DNA of 64,000 bases from Aromatoleum diolicum (GTDB lineage Bacteria > Pseudomonadota > Gammaproteobacteria > Burkholderiales > Rhodocyclaceae), in assembly GCF_012910955.1 (NCBI RefSeq), contig NZ_WTVQ01000015.1, positions 46,330-110,329 of the forward strand. Reading direction: 5' to 3'. The position numbers and the translations under genes were made by a program. Numbering within the stretch: position 1 is the first letter of the stretch; every line of letters starts with the position of its first letter. The notes below the pieces were generated by a model. That model worked only from the letters and a program-made list of their open reading frames with translations, did no database searches and was not told where the DNA came from. Positions 55,283-64,000 of this stretch are shown one piece after another.

Positions 55283-56236
55283 TTAGCGCCCCAACTCAGC
55301 GGTGAGTTTCTTGAGATCGAGCGTGCGGGCGCGTTCTGCAATCTCTGGCGCGTAACGCTGTTGCAGGCCGCGGGCATTGTCGAGCAGTTGCGCAAAGCTC
55401 GCCTTGAGCGCCGCGGCGTCCAGCCTGCGGCCGTCAGCGTAGTAGCGCCTGGCGACATGGCCAAGCGCATAGGTCGTCGCGAACGAGAACGCGGAGCCGG
55501 TCGCCTCGCTGCCGATCGTCCGCCCCACCCGCCCCAGCACCTTGCCCAGCAGGCCACCGACGAGCTTGCGGCCGAATTGCTCGACGTACTGCGAGGTGAG
55601 GCCGACGCCAACGGTCGCAAGGAAGTCGGTGATGTGGCCGCGGTCCAGCTCGAAACCGTGCGCCTTGCCGACGCGATACACGAGCCGCGTCTGCAACGGG
55701 ATGATCGCCATCGATGCGAGCGACTCGGGCAGCAGCTCCAGGGCACCGTTGAGGATCGCCGCATTCAGGATCATGCGATCGAGCTCGGTCTGGTCCGGGC
55801 CGGCCGGGATACTCGGCACTGCGACCGGTGGCGCCTCCGGCAGCGGGCGGTTGACCGGAGCGTCCGCCAGTGCGTCCGCATCGCGGATGATGGCGGCCGA
55901 CTCCCTGCGTCCCAGCGCCAGCAATTCACTCAACCTGTCGAGAAAAGCCGTCTCGCCGGCATCATGCACGCCGTCGGCATCGCACACGCCCACCGCCATC
56001 TCGAACGCGAGCTGCTTCAGCTCGAGCGTATCCAGCCCCGTGACGGCCTGCTCGAGGGTCACGCGCTTGAGCAGCACGTCCTGATACAGCGCCATCACAT
56101 CGAGGCCGGCCTGGGCCGACAAGGCCTCCGCCGTGCGGCGGACATGCTCGCGCTCGCGCGGATCATTGTGGCCGTCGGCAAACGCTGCCATCAGGCAGAC
56201 GGTCAGGAGGGAACGCGTTTGTTCAGCTGTCATCAT
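55283..56236 (-). CDS. TerB-like/DUF697 (YcjF-type) protein
   Basis: The 317-residue protein has an N-terminal TerB-like helical domain (LLTVCLMAAFADGHNDPRERE to MAVGVCDADGVHDAGETAFLDRLSELL, residues 5-115) and a C-terminal DUF697/YcjF-like region (SMAIIPLQTRLVYRVGKAHG to FATTYALGHVARRYYADGR) that may associate with the membrane. TerB domains bind divalent metals and occur in tellurite and stress clusters. The function of this fusion is unknown. The ATG at 56236 was used; a second ATG follows immediately. Confidence 0.8.
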   Translation of the reverse strand: MMTAEQTRSLLTVCLMAAFADGHNDPREREHVRRTAEALSAQAGLDVMALYQDVLLKRVTLEQAVTGLDTLELKQLAFEMAVGVCDADGVHDAGETAFLDRLSELLALGRRESAAIIRDADALADAPVNRPLPEAPPVAVPSIPAGPDQTELDRMILNAAILNGALELLPESLASMAIIPLQTRLVYRVGKAHGFELDRGHITDFLATVGVGLTSQYVEQFGRKLVGGLLGKVLGRVGRTIGSEATGSAFSFATTYALGHVARRYYADGRRLDAAALKASFAQLLDNARGLQQRYAPEIAERARTLDLKKLTAELGR

Positions 56237-56288
56237 TGGTTCTCGCAAACAATAAACGTTGAATACATGGGGAGGTAGTGCAGCGAAC

Positions 56289-57671
56289 TCAAGCTGCCGG
56301 CAGCGTCAACATCGCGCGCAGACCACCGGCCGGCGATTGCACAAGCGCGACATCGCCACCATATAGCTGCGCGAGATCCCGCACGATGCCCAGTCCCAGC
56401 CCGGAGCCCGGCATCTGCTCATCGGCACGCACGCCGCGCGCAAACATCGCTTCGCGTTCCACAGGAGGCAAACCGGGGCCATCGTCGTCGATCAGGATCA
56501 CGACCCTGCCGTCGCCAGCCGACGCCGATACGAGCACGCGCGACTTCGCCCACTTGCAGGCGTTGTCGACCAGATTGCCGAGCATCTCCTGCAGGTCCTG
56601 CTCCTCGCCGCGAAATGCCACATCCGAGGCATCGCCAGCGAACGCTTCGATCCCGATCTGCAGATTGCGTTCCGCATGGACACGCCGCATCACGCGCAGC
56701 AACCCTTCAACCACCGGCCGCAGCGGCGTACGCAGGCCCGGCACCTGAATCGCCGCCGCCGCACGCGCACGTGCCAGGTGGTAATCGACCTGACGCTGCG
56801 CCGTCGCCACCTGCTCGGCCACCAGACGCGCCAGCACGCCCTGCTCGCGCGCCGCGGCATTGCCGAGCACGGCAAGCGGCGTCTTGATCGCATGCGCGAG
56901 ATTGCCGGCCTGGGTCCGCGCACGGGCGACCACTTCGGCGTCGTGCAGCAGCACCGTGTTGAGCTCATCGACAAGCGGCTGGACCTCGCTCGGAAACGCC
57001 CCGTCGAGCCGCCGGCTGCGCCCCTCTCGTACCTCCACGAGTCCGCGGCGCAGTTGCCGCAAGGGTGCGAGGCCGAAAAACACCTGCAGCGCCACCGCAA
57101 CGACCAGCCCTGCCGCCAGCATGCCAAGCGCAATCACCAGCAGACCAACGAACTCGCGCACCGGATCCGTCATGCCACGCTCGTCGGCCGCGACAATCAG
57201 GCGTAACGGCCGATCCGGACCTTCCGCTGGGGCAATCACGCGCTCCATCATCACCAGCGGCTCCTCGTCCGGGCCGCCAATCCGATGTACGTGAATCTCG
57301 CCATCCTTTGGGCTATCGCCCGGCACGCGCAGCGTCGCATCCCACAAGGAGCGCGAACGCAAGGTCGCGACCAAGGCCTCCGGGCCGGCCTGATCGACCT
57401 GCCAGTAGAGGCCCGAATAAGGTCTGTGCAGGCGCGGGTCGCTCAGCTCGGCGCGCAGACGCGGCACACCGTCGACGGCCATCTCGATGTTCGCGGTGAG
57501 CTGATCGAGATGAATGCGCAGTTCTGCCTCGAAACGCGCCGCAACGTGCTGGCGAAAAAGATCCGCCAGCACGCAGCCAGTCAGTGTCAGCGCACCCATT
57601 ATCCAGACCAGGCTGCCGACCAGCAGCCGCACACGCAGCGATCGGCGCGGAGCAGGCGGCGACACGCTCAT
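56289..57671 (-). CDS. Sensor histidine kinase (PhoQ/QseC-like), SHP locus
   Basis: The 460-residue kinase has a first membrane helix (residues 15-38), a periplasmic domain of about 140 residues, a second helix (DPVREFVGLLVIALGMLAAGLV), a HAMP region, the H box QAGNLAHAIKTPLAVL, the N box GNLVDNACKWAKS and the G boxes DDDGPGLPPVER and GSGLGLGIVRD. The HAIKTPL H box and the KWAKS N box are of PhoQ type. It overlaps its regulator (ATGA) and is the last gene of the PepSY-RR-HK operon. Confidence 0.9.
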   Translation of the reverse strand: MSVSPPAPRRSLRVRLLVGSLVWIMGALTLTGCVLADLFRQHVAARFEAELRIHLDQLTANIEMAVDGVPRLRAELSDPRLHRPYSGLYWQVDQAGPEALVATLRSRSLWDATLRVPGDSPKDGEIHVHRIGGPDEEPLVMMERVIAPAEGPDRPLRLIVAADERGMTDPVREFVGLLVIALGMLAAGLVVAVALQVFFGLAPLRQLRRGLVEVREGRSRRLDGAFPSEVQPLVDELNTVLLHDAEVVARARTQAGNLAHAIKTPLAVLGNAAAREQGVLARLVAEQVATAQRQVDYHLARARAAAAIQVPGLRTPLRPVVEGLLRVMRRVHAERNLQIGIEAFAGDASDVAFRGEEQDLQEMLGNLVDNACKWAKSRVLVSASAGDGRVVILIDDDGPGLPPVEREAMFARGVRADEQMPGSGLGLGIVRDLAQLYGGDVALVQSPAGGLRAMLTLPAA

Positions 57672-58330
57672 GCCGGGCATGCCAGCCGGTATCCCAGCCC
57701 TCGCACCGTCTCGATCAGTCCCGGCGGCAGCTTCTTGCGCAGGCGGCCGATGAAGACTTCAATCGTGTTCGAGTCGCGTTCGAAATCCTGCGCATAAATG
57801 TGTTCCGTCAGTTCGCTGCGCGAAACCACCTCGCCCTTGCGGTGCATCAGGTAGCTCAGCACGCGCAACTCGTGACTGGTCAGCGTCACCGCGCGCCCTT
57901 CGACGGTGACCCGCCCCGCGCGCGTATCGAGCAGTACCGGCCCGCACACGAGTTCGGCGCTCGCATGACCACCGGCGCGGCGGATCAGGGCGCGCAGACG
58001 CGCAAGCAGCTCCTCCATGTGAAACGGCTTGGTCAGGTAATCGTCCGCGCCCGCATCGATTCCCGCCACCTTCTCGTGCCAGTTGTCGCGCGCAGTCAGG
58101 ATCAGCACCGGCACCGTGCGGCCCGCGGCACGCCACTGCTTCAGCACCGTCAGGCCATCCATCAGCGGCAAGCCCAGATCCAGCACCACGGCGTCGAGTG
58201 TCTCGACCTCGCCGATGAAATGCGCGTCACGACCGTTGTCCGCGCGATCGACCGCATACCCTGCTTCGCTCAGGGCATCGACCAGTTGTCGCGCCAGCGT
58301 CGGCTCGTCCTCCACGACCAGGATCCGCAT
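57668..58330 (-). CDS. OmpR-family response regulator (PhoP/QseB-like), SHP locus
   Basis: The 220-residue regulator starts MRILVVEDEPTLARQ and has the phospho-Asp in AVVLDLGLPLMDG, Lys in LTKPFHMEELLAR, and a winged helix with TSHELRVLSYLMHRKGEVVSR and NTIEVFIGRLRKKLPPG. The start shares one base with the PepSY gene stop. It probably controls the divergent cytochrome operon through the TGAAC repeats at 58726-58741. Confidence 0.9.
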   Translation of the reverse strand: MRILVVEDEPTLARQLVDALSEAGYAVDRADNGRDAHFIGEVETLDAVVLDLGLPLMDGLTVLKQWRAAGRTVPVLILTARDNWHEKVAGIDAGADDYLTKPFHMEELLARLRALIRRAGGHASAELVCGPVLLDTRAGRVTVEGRAVTLTSHELRVLSYLMHRKGEVVSRSELTEHIYAQDFERDSNTIEVFIGRLRKKLPPGLIETVRGLGYRLACPA

Positions 58331-58674
58331 CAACGTTTTCCTCCTTCCGAGCCCTCGCGTTTGCGGTCGCGCCCCTTGACACCTAGCACCGTCCCGTCAC
58401 GCCCGTCGACCTCGAGCTTGCGCAATGCGCCGCCGCTCTGGAGCACCTTGATCTCATATATCCATCGCTCGTGCTCGCGCTCCAGCTCCACCTCCACCAC
58501 CTTGCCGGGGTAATCGCGCTCGACCCTGTCGAGGATGGCGCGCAGCGGCATCACCTCGCCGCGCTCGAGTGCTGCACGCGCACGATCGTGATCGTACGCC
58601 TCGTCCGCCATCACGCCCGAGGCGGCAGATACGGCCAGCCAGGCCAATGCAACAGTCAGGACAGCAGCGCGCAC
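58330..58674 (-). CDS. PepSY-domain periplasmic protein
   Basis: The 114-residue protein has a signal peptide (AAVLTVALAWLAVSAASGVMA) and one PepSY domain (ALERGEVMPLRAILDRVERDYPGKVVEVELEREHERWIYEIKVL). PepSY domains are thought to inhibit proteases or act as periplasmic sensing modules, and are common next to PhoPQ-like systems. The start is GTG at 58674 with GGGAGA upstream. It is the first gene of the operon with the regulator and kinase and may modulate the kinase. Confidence 0.85.
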   Translation of the reverse strand: MRAAVLTVALAWLAVSAASGVMADEAYDHDRARAALERGEVMPLRAILDRVERDYPGKVVEVELEREHERWIYEIKVLQSGGALRKLEVDGRDGTVLGVKGRDRKREGSEGGKR

Positions 58675-58725
58675 CGGGATCTCCCATTCATGGTGATGTG
58701 TTACCGGTTTCTACCAGTTGGAGAG

Positions 58726-58741
58726 TGAACCGTACATGAAC
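58726..58741. promoter_or_regulatory. Direct-repeat operator between the divergent SHP operons
   Basis: TGAAC occurs at 58726-58730 and 58737-58741, an 11-bp period, and the inverted half GGTTCA lies at 58757-58762. The site is in the 154-bp spacer between the PepSY and cytochrome operons. It is a candidate binding site for the local OmpR-family regulator. Confidence 0.4.
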
Positions 58742-58828
58742 GCGGGCTTCAGCATCGGTTCAGTTGCCGCGCCGCACACTGCAAGCACGCTCAATGACAA
58801 AACGCACCCCTTGAGGACACATGAAATC

Positions 58829-59245
58829 ATGACACTTTCACACTACGCAATCGCTTTCCTGTGCGCACTGGGGCTGGCCAACACGACCTTCGCCGGTCCG
58901 CGCGACGCGCTGCTCGAACGCTATGCCATGACCGCCAAGGCGGCGGAGCCCGCATTCGCCGGCTTTTCCGCCAACCGCGGCGAAGCACTCCACCGGACCG
59001 AGCACGCCAAAGGCAAGGCCGACACCCCCGCGTGCACCTCGTGCCATGGACCAAATGTCCGCGCGGCCGGTCGCACCCGCTCGGGCAAACCGATCGAGCC
59101 GATGGCCATTTCGGTGTCGCCGGAGCGCTACCTGGACACAGCGAAAGTGGAGAAATGGTTCAAGCGCAATTGCGACGAGGTACTCGGCCGTGAGTGCACA
59201 CCGCGCGAAAAGGGTGATTGGCTCGCCTATATGACTAGCCAGTAG
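58829..59245 (+). CDS. SHP-type monoheme cytochrome c (DUF1924)
   Basis: The 138-residue periplasmic protein has a signal peptide (HYAIAFLCALGLANTTFAG) and one heme site, CTSCH, near residues 69-73. The pattern around GKPIEPMAISVSPERYLDTAKVEKWFKRNC matches DUF1924, the family of sphaeroides heme protein (SHP). SHP has an Asn sixth ligand and can bind oxygen, and it is reduced by a diheme cytochrome c. The next genes encode just such a diheme protein and a membrane cytochrome b, so the set is complete. Confidence 0.85.
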   Translation: MTLSHYAIAFLCALGLANTTFAGPRDALLERYAMTAKAAEPAFAGFSANRGEALHRTEHAKGKADTPACTSCHGPNVRAAGRTRSGKPIEPMAISVSPERYLDTAKVEKWFKRNCDEVLGRECTPREKGDWLAYMTSQ

Positions 59246-59295
59246 GCCGTGTGGAATCGTCGCTTCGCCCCCTTCCGACTCTCAGGAGAACACAA

Positions 59296-59790
59296 ATGAA
59301 CTTACCCGTTCGCTCCATCGCCGCCGCTCTGCTCGTCATCGGACTGACTGCCGCGGTGCTCGACAAGGCCCGCGCCGGCGGCGATGACTACTTCCCGCCG
59401 GTGACGCACAAGCTCACCACCGACGAGTGCGGCAGCTGTCACATGGCATTCCCGCCAGCGATGCTGCCAGCCGCATCCTGGCGCCGCATGATGAACGAAC
59501 TCGACCAGCACTTCGGCGACAACGCCAGTGTCGACGCCGAGACTGCGGCGAGCATCACGCGCTACCTCGTGGCCAACGCCGCCGACACCGGCGGCCGCAC
59601 GTACGGGCGCAAATTGATCCGCGGGGTCTCGAACGGTGCCGCGCCGCAACGCATCACCGAACTGCCGAAATGGGTGCATGAGCATGACGAAGTCTCGCCC
59701 CGCGAATGGAAGCAGAAGGACGTCGGCTCGAAGGCGAACTGCCCCGCCTGTCACGTCGACGCCCAGCTCGGTTATTTCGAGGACGACTGA
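59296..59790 (+). CDS. Diheme cytochrome c (DHC type)
   Basis: The 164-residue periplasmic cytochrome has a signal peptide (residues 1-27, ending ARA) and two heme sites, CGSCH at 45-49 and CPACH at 149-153. The segment HKLTTDECGSCHMAFPPAMLP is typical of DHC, the redox partner of SHP. It lies 50 bp after the SHP-type gene and 22 bp before the membrane cytochrome b gene. It probably carries electrons between the two. Confidence 0.9.
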   Translation: MNLPVRSIAAALLVIGLTAAVLDKARAGGDDYFPPVTHKLTTDECGSCHMAFPPAMLPAASWRRMMNELDQHFGDNASVDAETAASITRYLVANAADTGGRTYGRKLIRGVSNGAAPQRITELPKWVHEHDEVSPREWKQKDVGSKANCPACHVDAQLGYFEDD

Positions 59791-59812
59791 GCGTACGCCG
59801 CCGATCCTCATC

Positions 59813-61120
59813 ATGACGCCGATCCTCGTCAGCTTCCTTTCGCTCGTAACCGCTGTCTGGGTACTGACCCTACCGCCGGACAGCGCCGCCGGCGCCCTGC
59901 CGTGGGCGCTGCGCCAGGAGGCGCTTTACCTCACGGGTCTGTGGGCATTCTCATTCATGTCGCTGGCGATCCTGCTGGCCACACGGCCAGCCTGGCTGGA
60001 GCGCCCGCTCGGCGGCATGGACCGCGTCTACCGCCTGCACAGATGGGCCGGCATTCTTGCGATCGGCGCCGCGGCACTGCACTGGCTGGTCGAAATGTCC
60101 GACGACCTCATCAAGGCCTTCTTCGGCCGCGAGGGCCGGCTGCCGAAGGAGCATGAAGGCGGCTTTCTCGAGGTCATGCGCGACCTGGCCGAGGAGCTCG
60201 GCGAATGGGCCATCTACGCGCTGCTGGCGATGCTCGTACTGGCACTGTGGAAGCGATTCCCGTATCGACTGTGGCGCCCGATCCATCACGTGATGCCGGT
60301 ACTGTATGCCATGCTCGCGATCCACGCCGCCTTCCTGGCGCCGCTTGCATACTGGACCAGCACCGCCGGCGCACTGCTCGCACTCCTGATCGGCAGCGGC
60401 ATGTTCGCCGCCGTCCGATCGCTGTCGGGACGCGTCGGCCGCACGCGCCAGGTCAACGGCGTCATCGAGGTCGTGCGGCAGCCCGTACCGGACATCACCG
60501 AAGTCGTCTGCCGGCTCGATGCCGGCTGGCGCGGCCACCAGCCCGGTCAGTTTGCCTTCGCCACCTTCGACCGCATCGAAGGCGCCCACCCCTTCACGAT
60601 CGCCAGCGCCAACCGCGGCGACCGCCGCATCAGTTTCCAGATCAAGGCGCTTGGCGATTACACCCGCGGGCTGGGCGCACGCCTGCAACCCGGCCAACCG
60701 GTGCGGGTCGAAGGTCCCTACGGTTGCTTCGACTTCCGTCGTGCGCGTAAGGGCGGCCAGATCTGGATCGCCGGCGGCATCGGCGTCACGCCCTTCCTCG
60801 CATGGCTCGAATCCCTGCAAAGCTCCCCACAGGACGCCCCCGACACCGATTTCTATTACTGCACCCGTCACCGTGACAAGGATCCCTTCGTACCGCGCCT
60901 CGAAGTCCTGTGCGCGTCCCTGCCGACAATCCGCCTGCACATCCGCAGCAGCGACCGCGACAGCCAACTCACCGCGCAGGCGCTGCACGGCCGCCATGGT
61001 GACGCCCCGACGGAAATCTGGTTCTGCGGCCCGCGCCCGTTCGCCGATACGCTGCGCAACGGCCTGCGGAAACTCGGCGCGCACATGCGCTTCCATCAGG
61101 AGGCGTTCGAACTGCGCTGA
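59813..61120 (+). CDS. Ferric-reductase-like flavocytochrome b
   Basis: The 435-residue protein has a ferric-reductase-type membrane domain with heme-ligating His pairs in [18 protein letters not shown] (spacing 14) and [17 protein letters not shown] (spacing 13). A cytoplasmic FAD/NAD(P)H module follows, with HPFTIAS for FAD and [15 protein letters not shown] and FCGPRPF for NAD(P)H. It would pass electrons from cytoplasmic NAD(P)H across the membrane to DHC and then SHP. This domain order resembles NOX-type enzymes. It is the third gene of the cytochrome operon. Confidence 0.9.
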   Translation: MTPILVSFLSLVTAVWVLTLPPDSAAGALPWALRQEALYLTGLWAFSFMSLAILLATRPAWLERPLGGMDRVYRLHRWAGILAIGAAALHWLVEMSDDLIKAFFGREGRLPKEHEGGFLEVMRDLAEELGEWAIYALLAMLVLALWKRFPYRLWRPIHHVMPVLYAMLAIHAAFLAPLAYWTSTAGALLALLIGSGMFAAVRSLSGRVGRTRQVNGVIEVVRQPVPDITEVVCRLDAGWRGHQPGQFAFATFDRIEGAHPFTIASANRGDRRISFQIKALGDYTRGLGARLQPGQPVRVEGPYGCFDFRRARKGGQIWIAGGIGVTPFLAWLESLQSSPQDAPDTDFYYCTRHRDKDPFVPRLEVLCASLPTIRLHIRSSDRDSQLTAQALHGRHGDAPTEIWFCGPRPFADTLRNGLRKLGAHMRFHQEAFELR

Positions 61121-61166
61121 ACCGGTGCGCAATCGCGTCGATCGCAAAAAACAATCGGCCGCGCGC

Positions 61167-61196
61167 TTGCGCAATTTCCGACGCCTGTTTTATAGT
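61167..61196 (+). promoter_or_regulatory. Predicted promoter of the leuA leader
   Basis: TTGCGC (61167-61172) and TATAGT (61191-61196) are separated by 18 bp. Transcription would start near 61203, almost at the ATG of the leucine-rich leader peptide, which would then be read from a leaderless or nearly leaderless mRNA. Confidence 0.45.
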
Positions 61197-61203
61197 CGTA
61201 CGC

Positions 61204-61296
61204 ATGGCTTTCGAACGCGACCTCTCCCTCCTGTCGCTTCGCCTTCTCCCGGCGGGCCTGCTGCTGCTTGGCCCGCTGCTGCGCCCCGCGCGCTAA
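61204..61296 (+). CDS. leuL: leuA leader peptide
   Basis: A 30-codon frame encodes [15 protein letters not shown] followed by [15 protein letters not shown], with 12 Leu residues including a run of four. It ends 101 bp before leuA. A short Leu-rich peptide here is the hallmark of transcription attenuation, in which ribosome stalling at Leu codons under leucine shortage prevents termination. I see only a weak candidate terminator after it (AAAGCG...CGCTTTTT, 61358-61377 region). No ribosome-binding site is visible. Confidence 0.7.
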   Translation: MAFERDLSLLSLRLLPAGLLLLGPLLRPAR

Positions 61297-61397
61297 ATAC
61301 ACCCTCCCCCTCGTGTTGTTCGTCTGCCGCCAGCGTGAAAGCGCAGGCCGTTTGTCATATCCGCTTTTTGATTTCCCCCTTCCAGCAGGAGCCGACG

Positions 61398-62933
61398 ATG
61401 AAAGACCAGTTGATCGTATTCGATACCACCTTGCGCGACGGCGAACAAAGTCCGGGCGCCTCGATGACCCGTGAAGAGAAATTGCGCATCGCCCGCCAAC
61501 TGGAACGGATGCGCGTCGACGTCATCGAAGCCGGCTTCCCCGCAGCGTCCAATGGTGACTTCGAATCGGTACGTGCAATTGCCGAGGTGATCAAGGAATC
61601 GACGGTCTGCGCGCTGGCACGGGCCAACGAAAACGACATCCGGCGCGCCGGCGAAGCCATCCGCCCGGCCGCACGCGGGCGCATCCACACCTTCATCGCC
61701 ACCAGCCCGATCCACATGGAAAAGAAGCTGCGCATGACGCCGGACGAAGTCGTCCAGCAAGCCGTACGCGCGATCGGCTGGGCGAAGGAATACACGGACG
61801 ACATCGAGTTCTCGGCTGAAGATGCCGGCCGCTCGGACATCGACTTCCTCTGCCGCATCTTTGAAGCCGTCATCGAAGCGGGCGCGAAGACGATCAACGT
61901 GCCCGACACCGTCGGCTACAACGTGCCGGAACAGTACGCCGCCACCATCCGCACCTTGATCGAGCGCGTCCCCGATTCCGGCAAGGTGATCTGGTCGGTG
62001 CATTGCCACAACGACCTCGGACTCGCCGTCGCCAACTCGCTCGCCGCGGTGATGGCGGGCGCGCGCCAGATCGAATGCACGATCAACGGCCTCGGCGAAC
62101 GGGCCGGCAATGCCGCCCTCGAGGAACTCGTGATGGCCGTGCGTACGCGCCAGGACGTGTTCCCCTGCGACACCCGCATCGATGCCACGCAGATCGTGCC
62201 AGCGTCGAAACTCGTGTCCGGCGTGACCGGTTTCCCGGTACAGCCCAACAAGGCCATCGTCGGCGCCAATGCCTTCGCACACGAGTCCGGCATCCATCAG
62301 GACGGCGTGCTCAAGCATCGGGAAACCTACGAAATCATGCGTGCCGAGGAGGTCGGCTGGGGAGCCAACAAACTCGTGCTCGGCAAGCATTCCGGGCGCA
62401 ATGCTTTCCGCAGTCGCTTGCAGGAAATCGGCATCGTCGTGGATTCCGAAGATCAGTTGAACCACGCTTTTGCGCGCTTCAAGGAACTCGCCGACAAGAA
62501 GCACGAGATCTTCGACGAGGATCTCCAGGCGCTGATGAGCGACGAGCAGGTGACACCCGATCACGAGTACTTCCGCCTGCTCGCATCACGCTTCCACTCG
62601 GAGACCGGTGAAACACCGCAGGCCGAACTCACGATCTCCGTGGGTGGCCAGGAAACCCGCACTCGCTCGGACGGTTCCGGTCCGGTCGACGCCGCCTTCA
62701 AGGCGATCGAAGCGGTGGCGAAGAGCGGCACCGAGCTGCTGCTCTATTCGGTGAACGCGATCACCACCGGCACCGACGCGCAGGGCGAAGTCACCGTGCG
62801 GCTCGCGCAGGAAGGCAAGGTCGTCAACGGTCAGGGCGCCGACACCGACATCATCGTCGCCTCGGCCAAGGCCTACCTCAACGCCTTGAACAAGTTGCAC
62901 AACAAGTTCGAGAAACTGAATCCGCAGGTATAA
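61398..62933 (+). CDS. leuA: 2-isopropylmalate synthase
   Basis: The 511-residue enzyme condenses 2-oxoisovalerate with acetyl-CoA, committing to leucine. The catalytic domain shows [16 protein letters not shown], the metal-binding [15 protein letters not shown] and [15 protein letters not shown]. The C-terminal regulatory LeuA dimer domain (about 390-511) binds leucine for feedback. AGCAGGAG precedes the ATG at 61398. A Leu-rich leader peptide upstream implies attenuation as a second control. Confidence 0.96.
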   Translation: MKDQLIVFDTTLRDGEQSPGASMTREEKLRIARQLERMRVDVIEAGFPAASNGDFESVRAIAEVIKESTVCALARANENDIRRAGEAIRPAARGRIHTFIATSPIHMEKKLRMTPDEVVQQAVRAIGWAKEYTDDIEFSAEDAGRSDIDFLCRIFEAVIEAGAKTINVPDTVGYNVPEQYAATIRTLIERVPDSGKVIWSVHCHNDLGLAVANSLAAVMAGARQIECTINGLGERAGNAALEELVMAVRTRQDVFPCDTRIDATQIVPASKLVSGVTGFPVQPNKAIVGANAFAHESGIHQDGVLKHRETYEIMRAEEVGWGANKLVLGKHSGRNAFRSRLQEIGIVVDSEDQLNHAFARFKELADKKHEIFDEDLQALMSDEQVTPDHEYFRLLASRFHSETGETPQAELTISVGGQETRTRSDGSGPVDAAFKAIEAVAKSGTELLLYSVNAITTGTDAQGEVTVRLAQEGKVVNGQGADTDIIVASAKAYLNALNKLHNKFEKLNPQV

Positions 62934-62950
62934 GTCCCGCGACTCGGTCC

Positions 62951-62984
62951 GCGTGGCCGCAGGCAACTCCGCCTGCAGCCACGC
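62951..62984. terminator. Hairpin between leuA and the DUF2069 gene
   Basis: GCGTGGC-CGCAGGC and GCCTGC-A-GCCACGC pair over 13 bp with one bulge and a 6-nt loop, 17 bp after the leuA stop. There is no clean T-run on either strand. It separates convergent genes and may stop both. Confidence 0.5.
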
Positions 62985-62986
62985 TC

Positions 62987-63999
<1,013 letters not shown>

Positions 64000-64000
64000 C

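Overview
The window is GC-rich chromosomal DNA, almost fully coding, with no rRNA, tRNA, insertion sequence, phage or CRISPR array that I can see. Gene content and order point to a betaproteobacterium, most likely of the Azoarcus/Thauera/Aromatoleum group of the Rhodocyclales. The signs are the block purM | perM-hda-HAD-pcnB-folK-DUF486-dNK-panB-panC, the cluster sigma factor-DUF3619-DUF3106-RDD, NnrS, an FNR/Dnr-type box, and several betaproteobacterial families. The species call is inference.

Layout. 1-2.6 kb: a cut-off TSUP (sulfite-exporter family) permease and pta, divergent from an IclR regulator, which suggests the edge of a sulfonate or acetyl-phosphate catabolic cluster. 2.6-9.8 kb: a complete tripartite RND efflux operon (MFP, HAE1 pump, outer-membrane lipoprotein) divergent from a LysR regulator. 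10-11.2 kb: a TerC/Alx membrane protein behind a yybP-ykoY (Mn2+) riboswitch. 11.4-17.1 kb: an SRPBCC protein, a QseBC/PmrAB-type two-component system, a DegP-type protease with a matching operator, a small secreted protein and a trypsin-like orphan. 17.3-21 kb: an RlmN-family enzyme, NnrS and an MFS transporter. 21-23.5 kb: a subtilisin-like exported protease with a C-terminal domain that looks like an outer-membrane barrel; its leader carries a c-di-GMP-I riboswitch and its promoter a perfect FNR/Dnr box. 23.6-30.8 kb: miaA, a polytopic membrane protein, an Ala-rich protein and a second RND pump with its fusion protein. 30.9-39.3 kb: purM and the housekeeping block through panC. 39.4-44.7 kb: a CBS protein, pepN and a four-gene operon of overlapping genes headed by a sigma factor. 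44.7-49.7 kb: ilvB-ilvH-ilvC, psd and pssA (branched-chain amino acid and phospholipid synthesis).

49.9-55.2 kb is an envelope-modification block: a YejM/LapC-like sulfatase-fold protein, a ColRS-type two-component system, a methyltransferase and a WapQ-type LPS kinase. The sulfatase gene and the methyltransferase gene share a 16-bp direct-repeat operator candidate. 55.3-61.1 kb holds a TerB-like protein and a divergent pair of operons: PepSY-RR-HK on one strand, and an SHP-type cytochrome, a diheme cytochrome c and a flavocytochrome b on the other. 61.2-64 kb: leuA with a leucine-rich leader peptide, a DUF2069 protein and wrbA.

The most interesting parts are regulatory: a predicted O2/NO plus c-di-GMP gate on an exported protease, an intrinsic-terminator hairpin 11 nt before the pta start codon, the shared ColR-like boxes, the leuA leader peptide, and the SHP redox module with its own PepSY two-component system.
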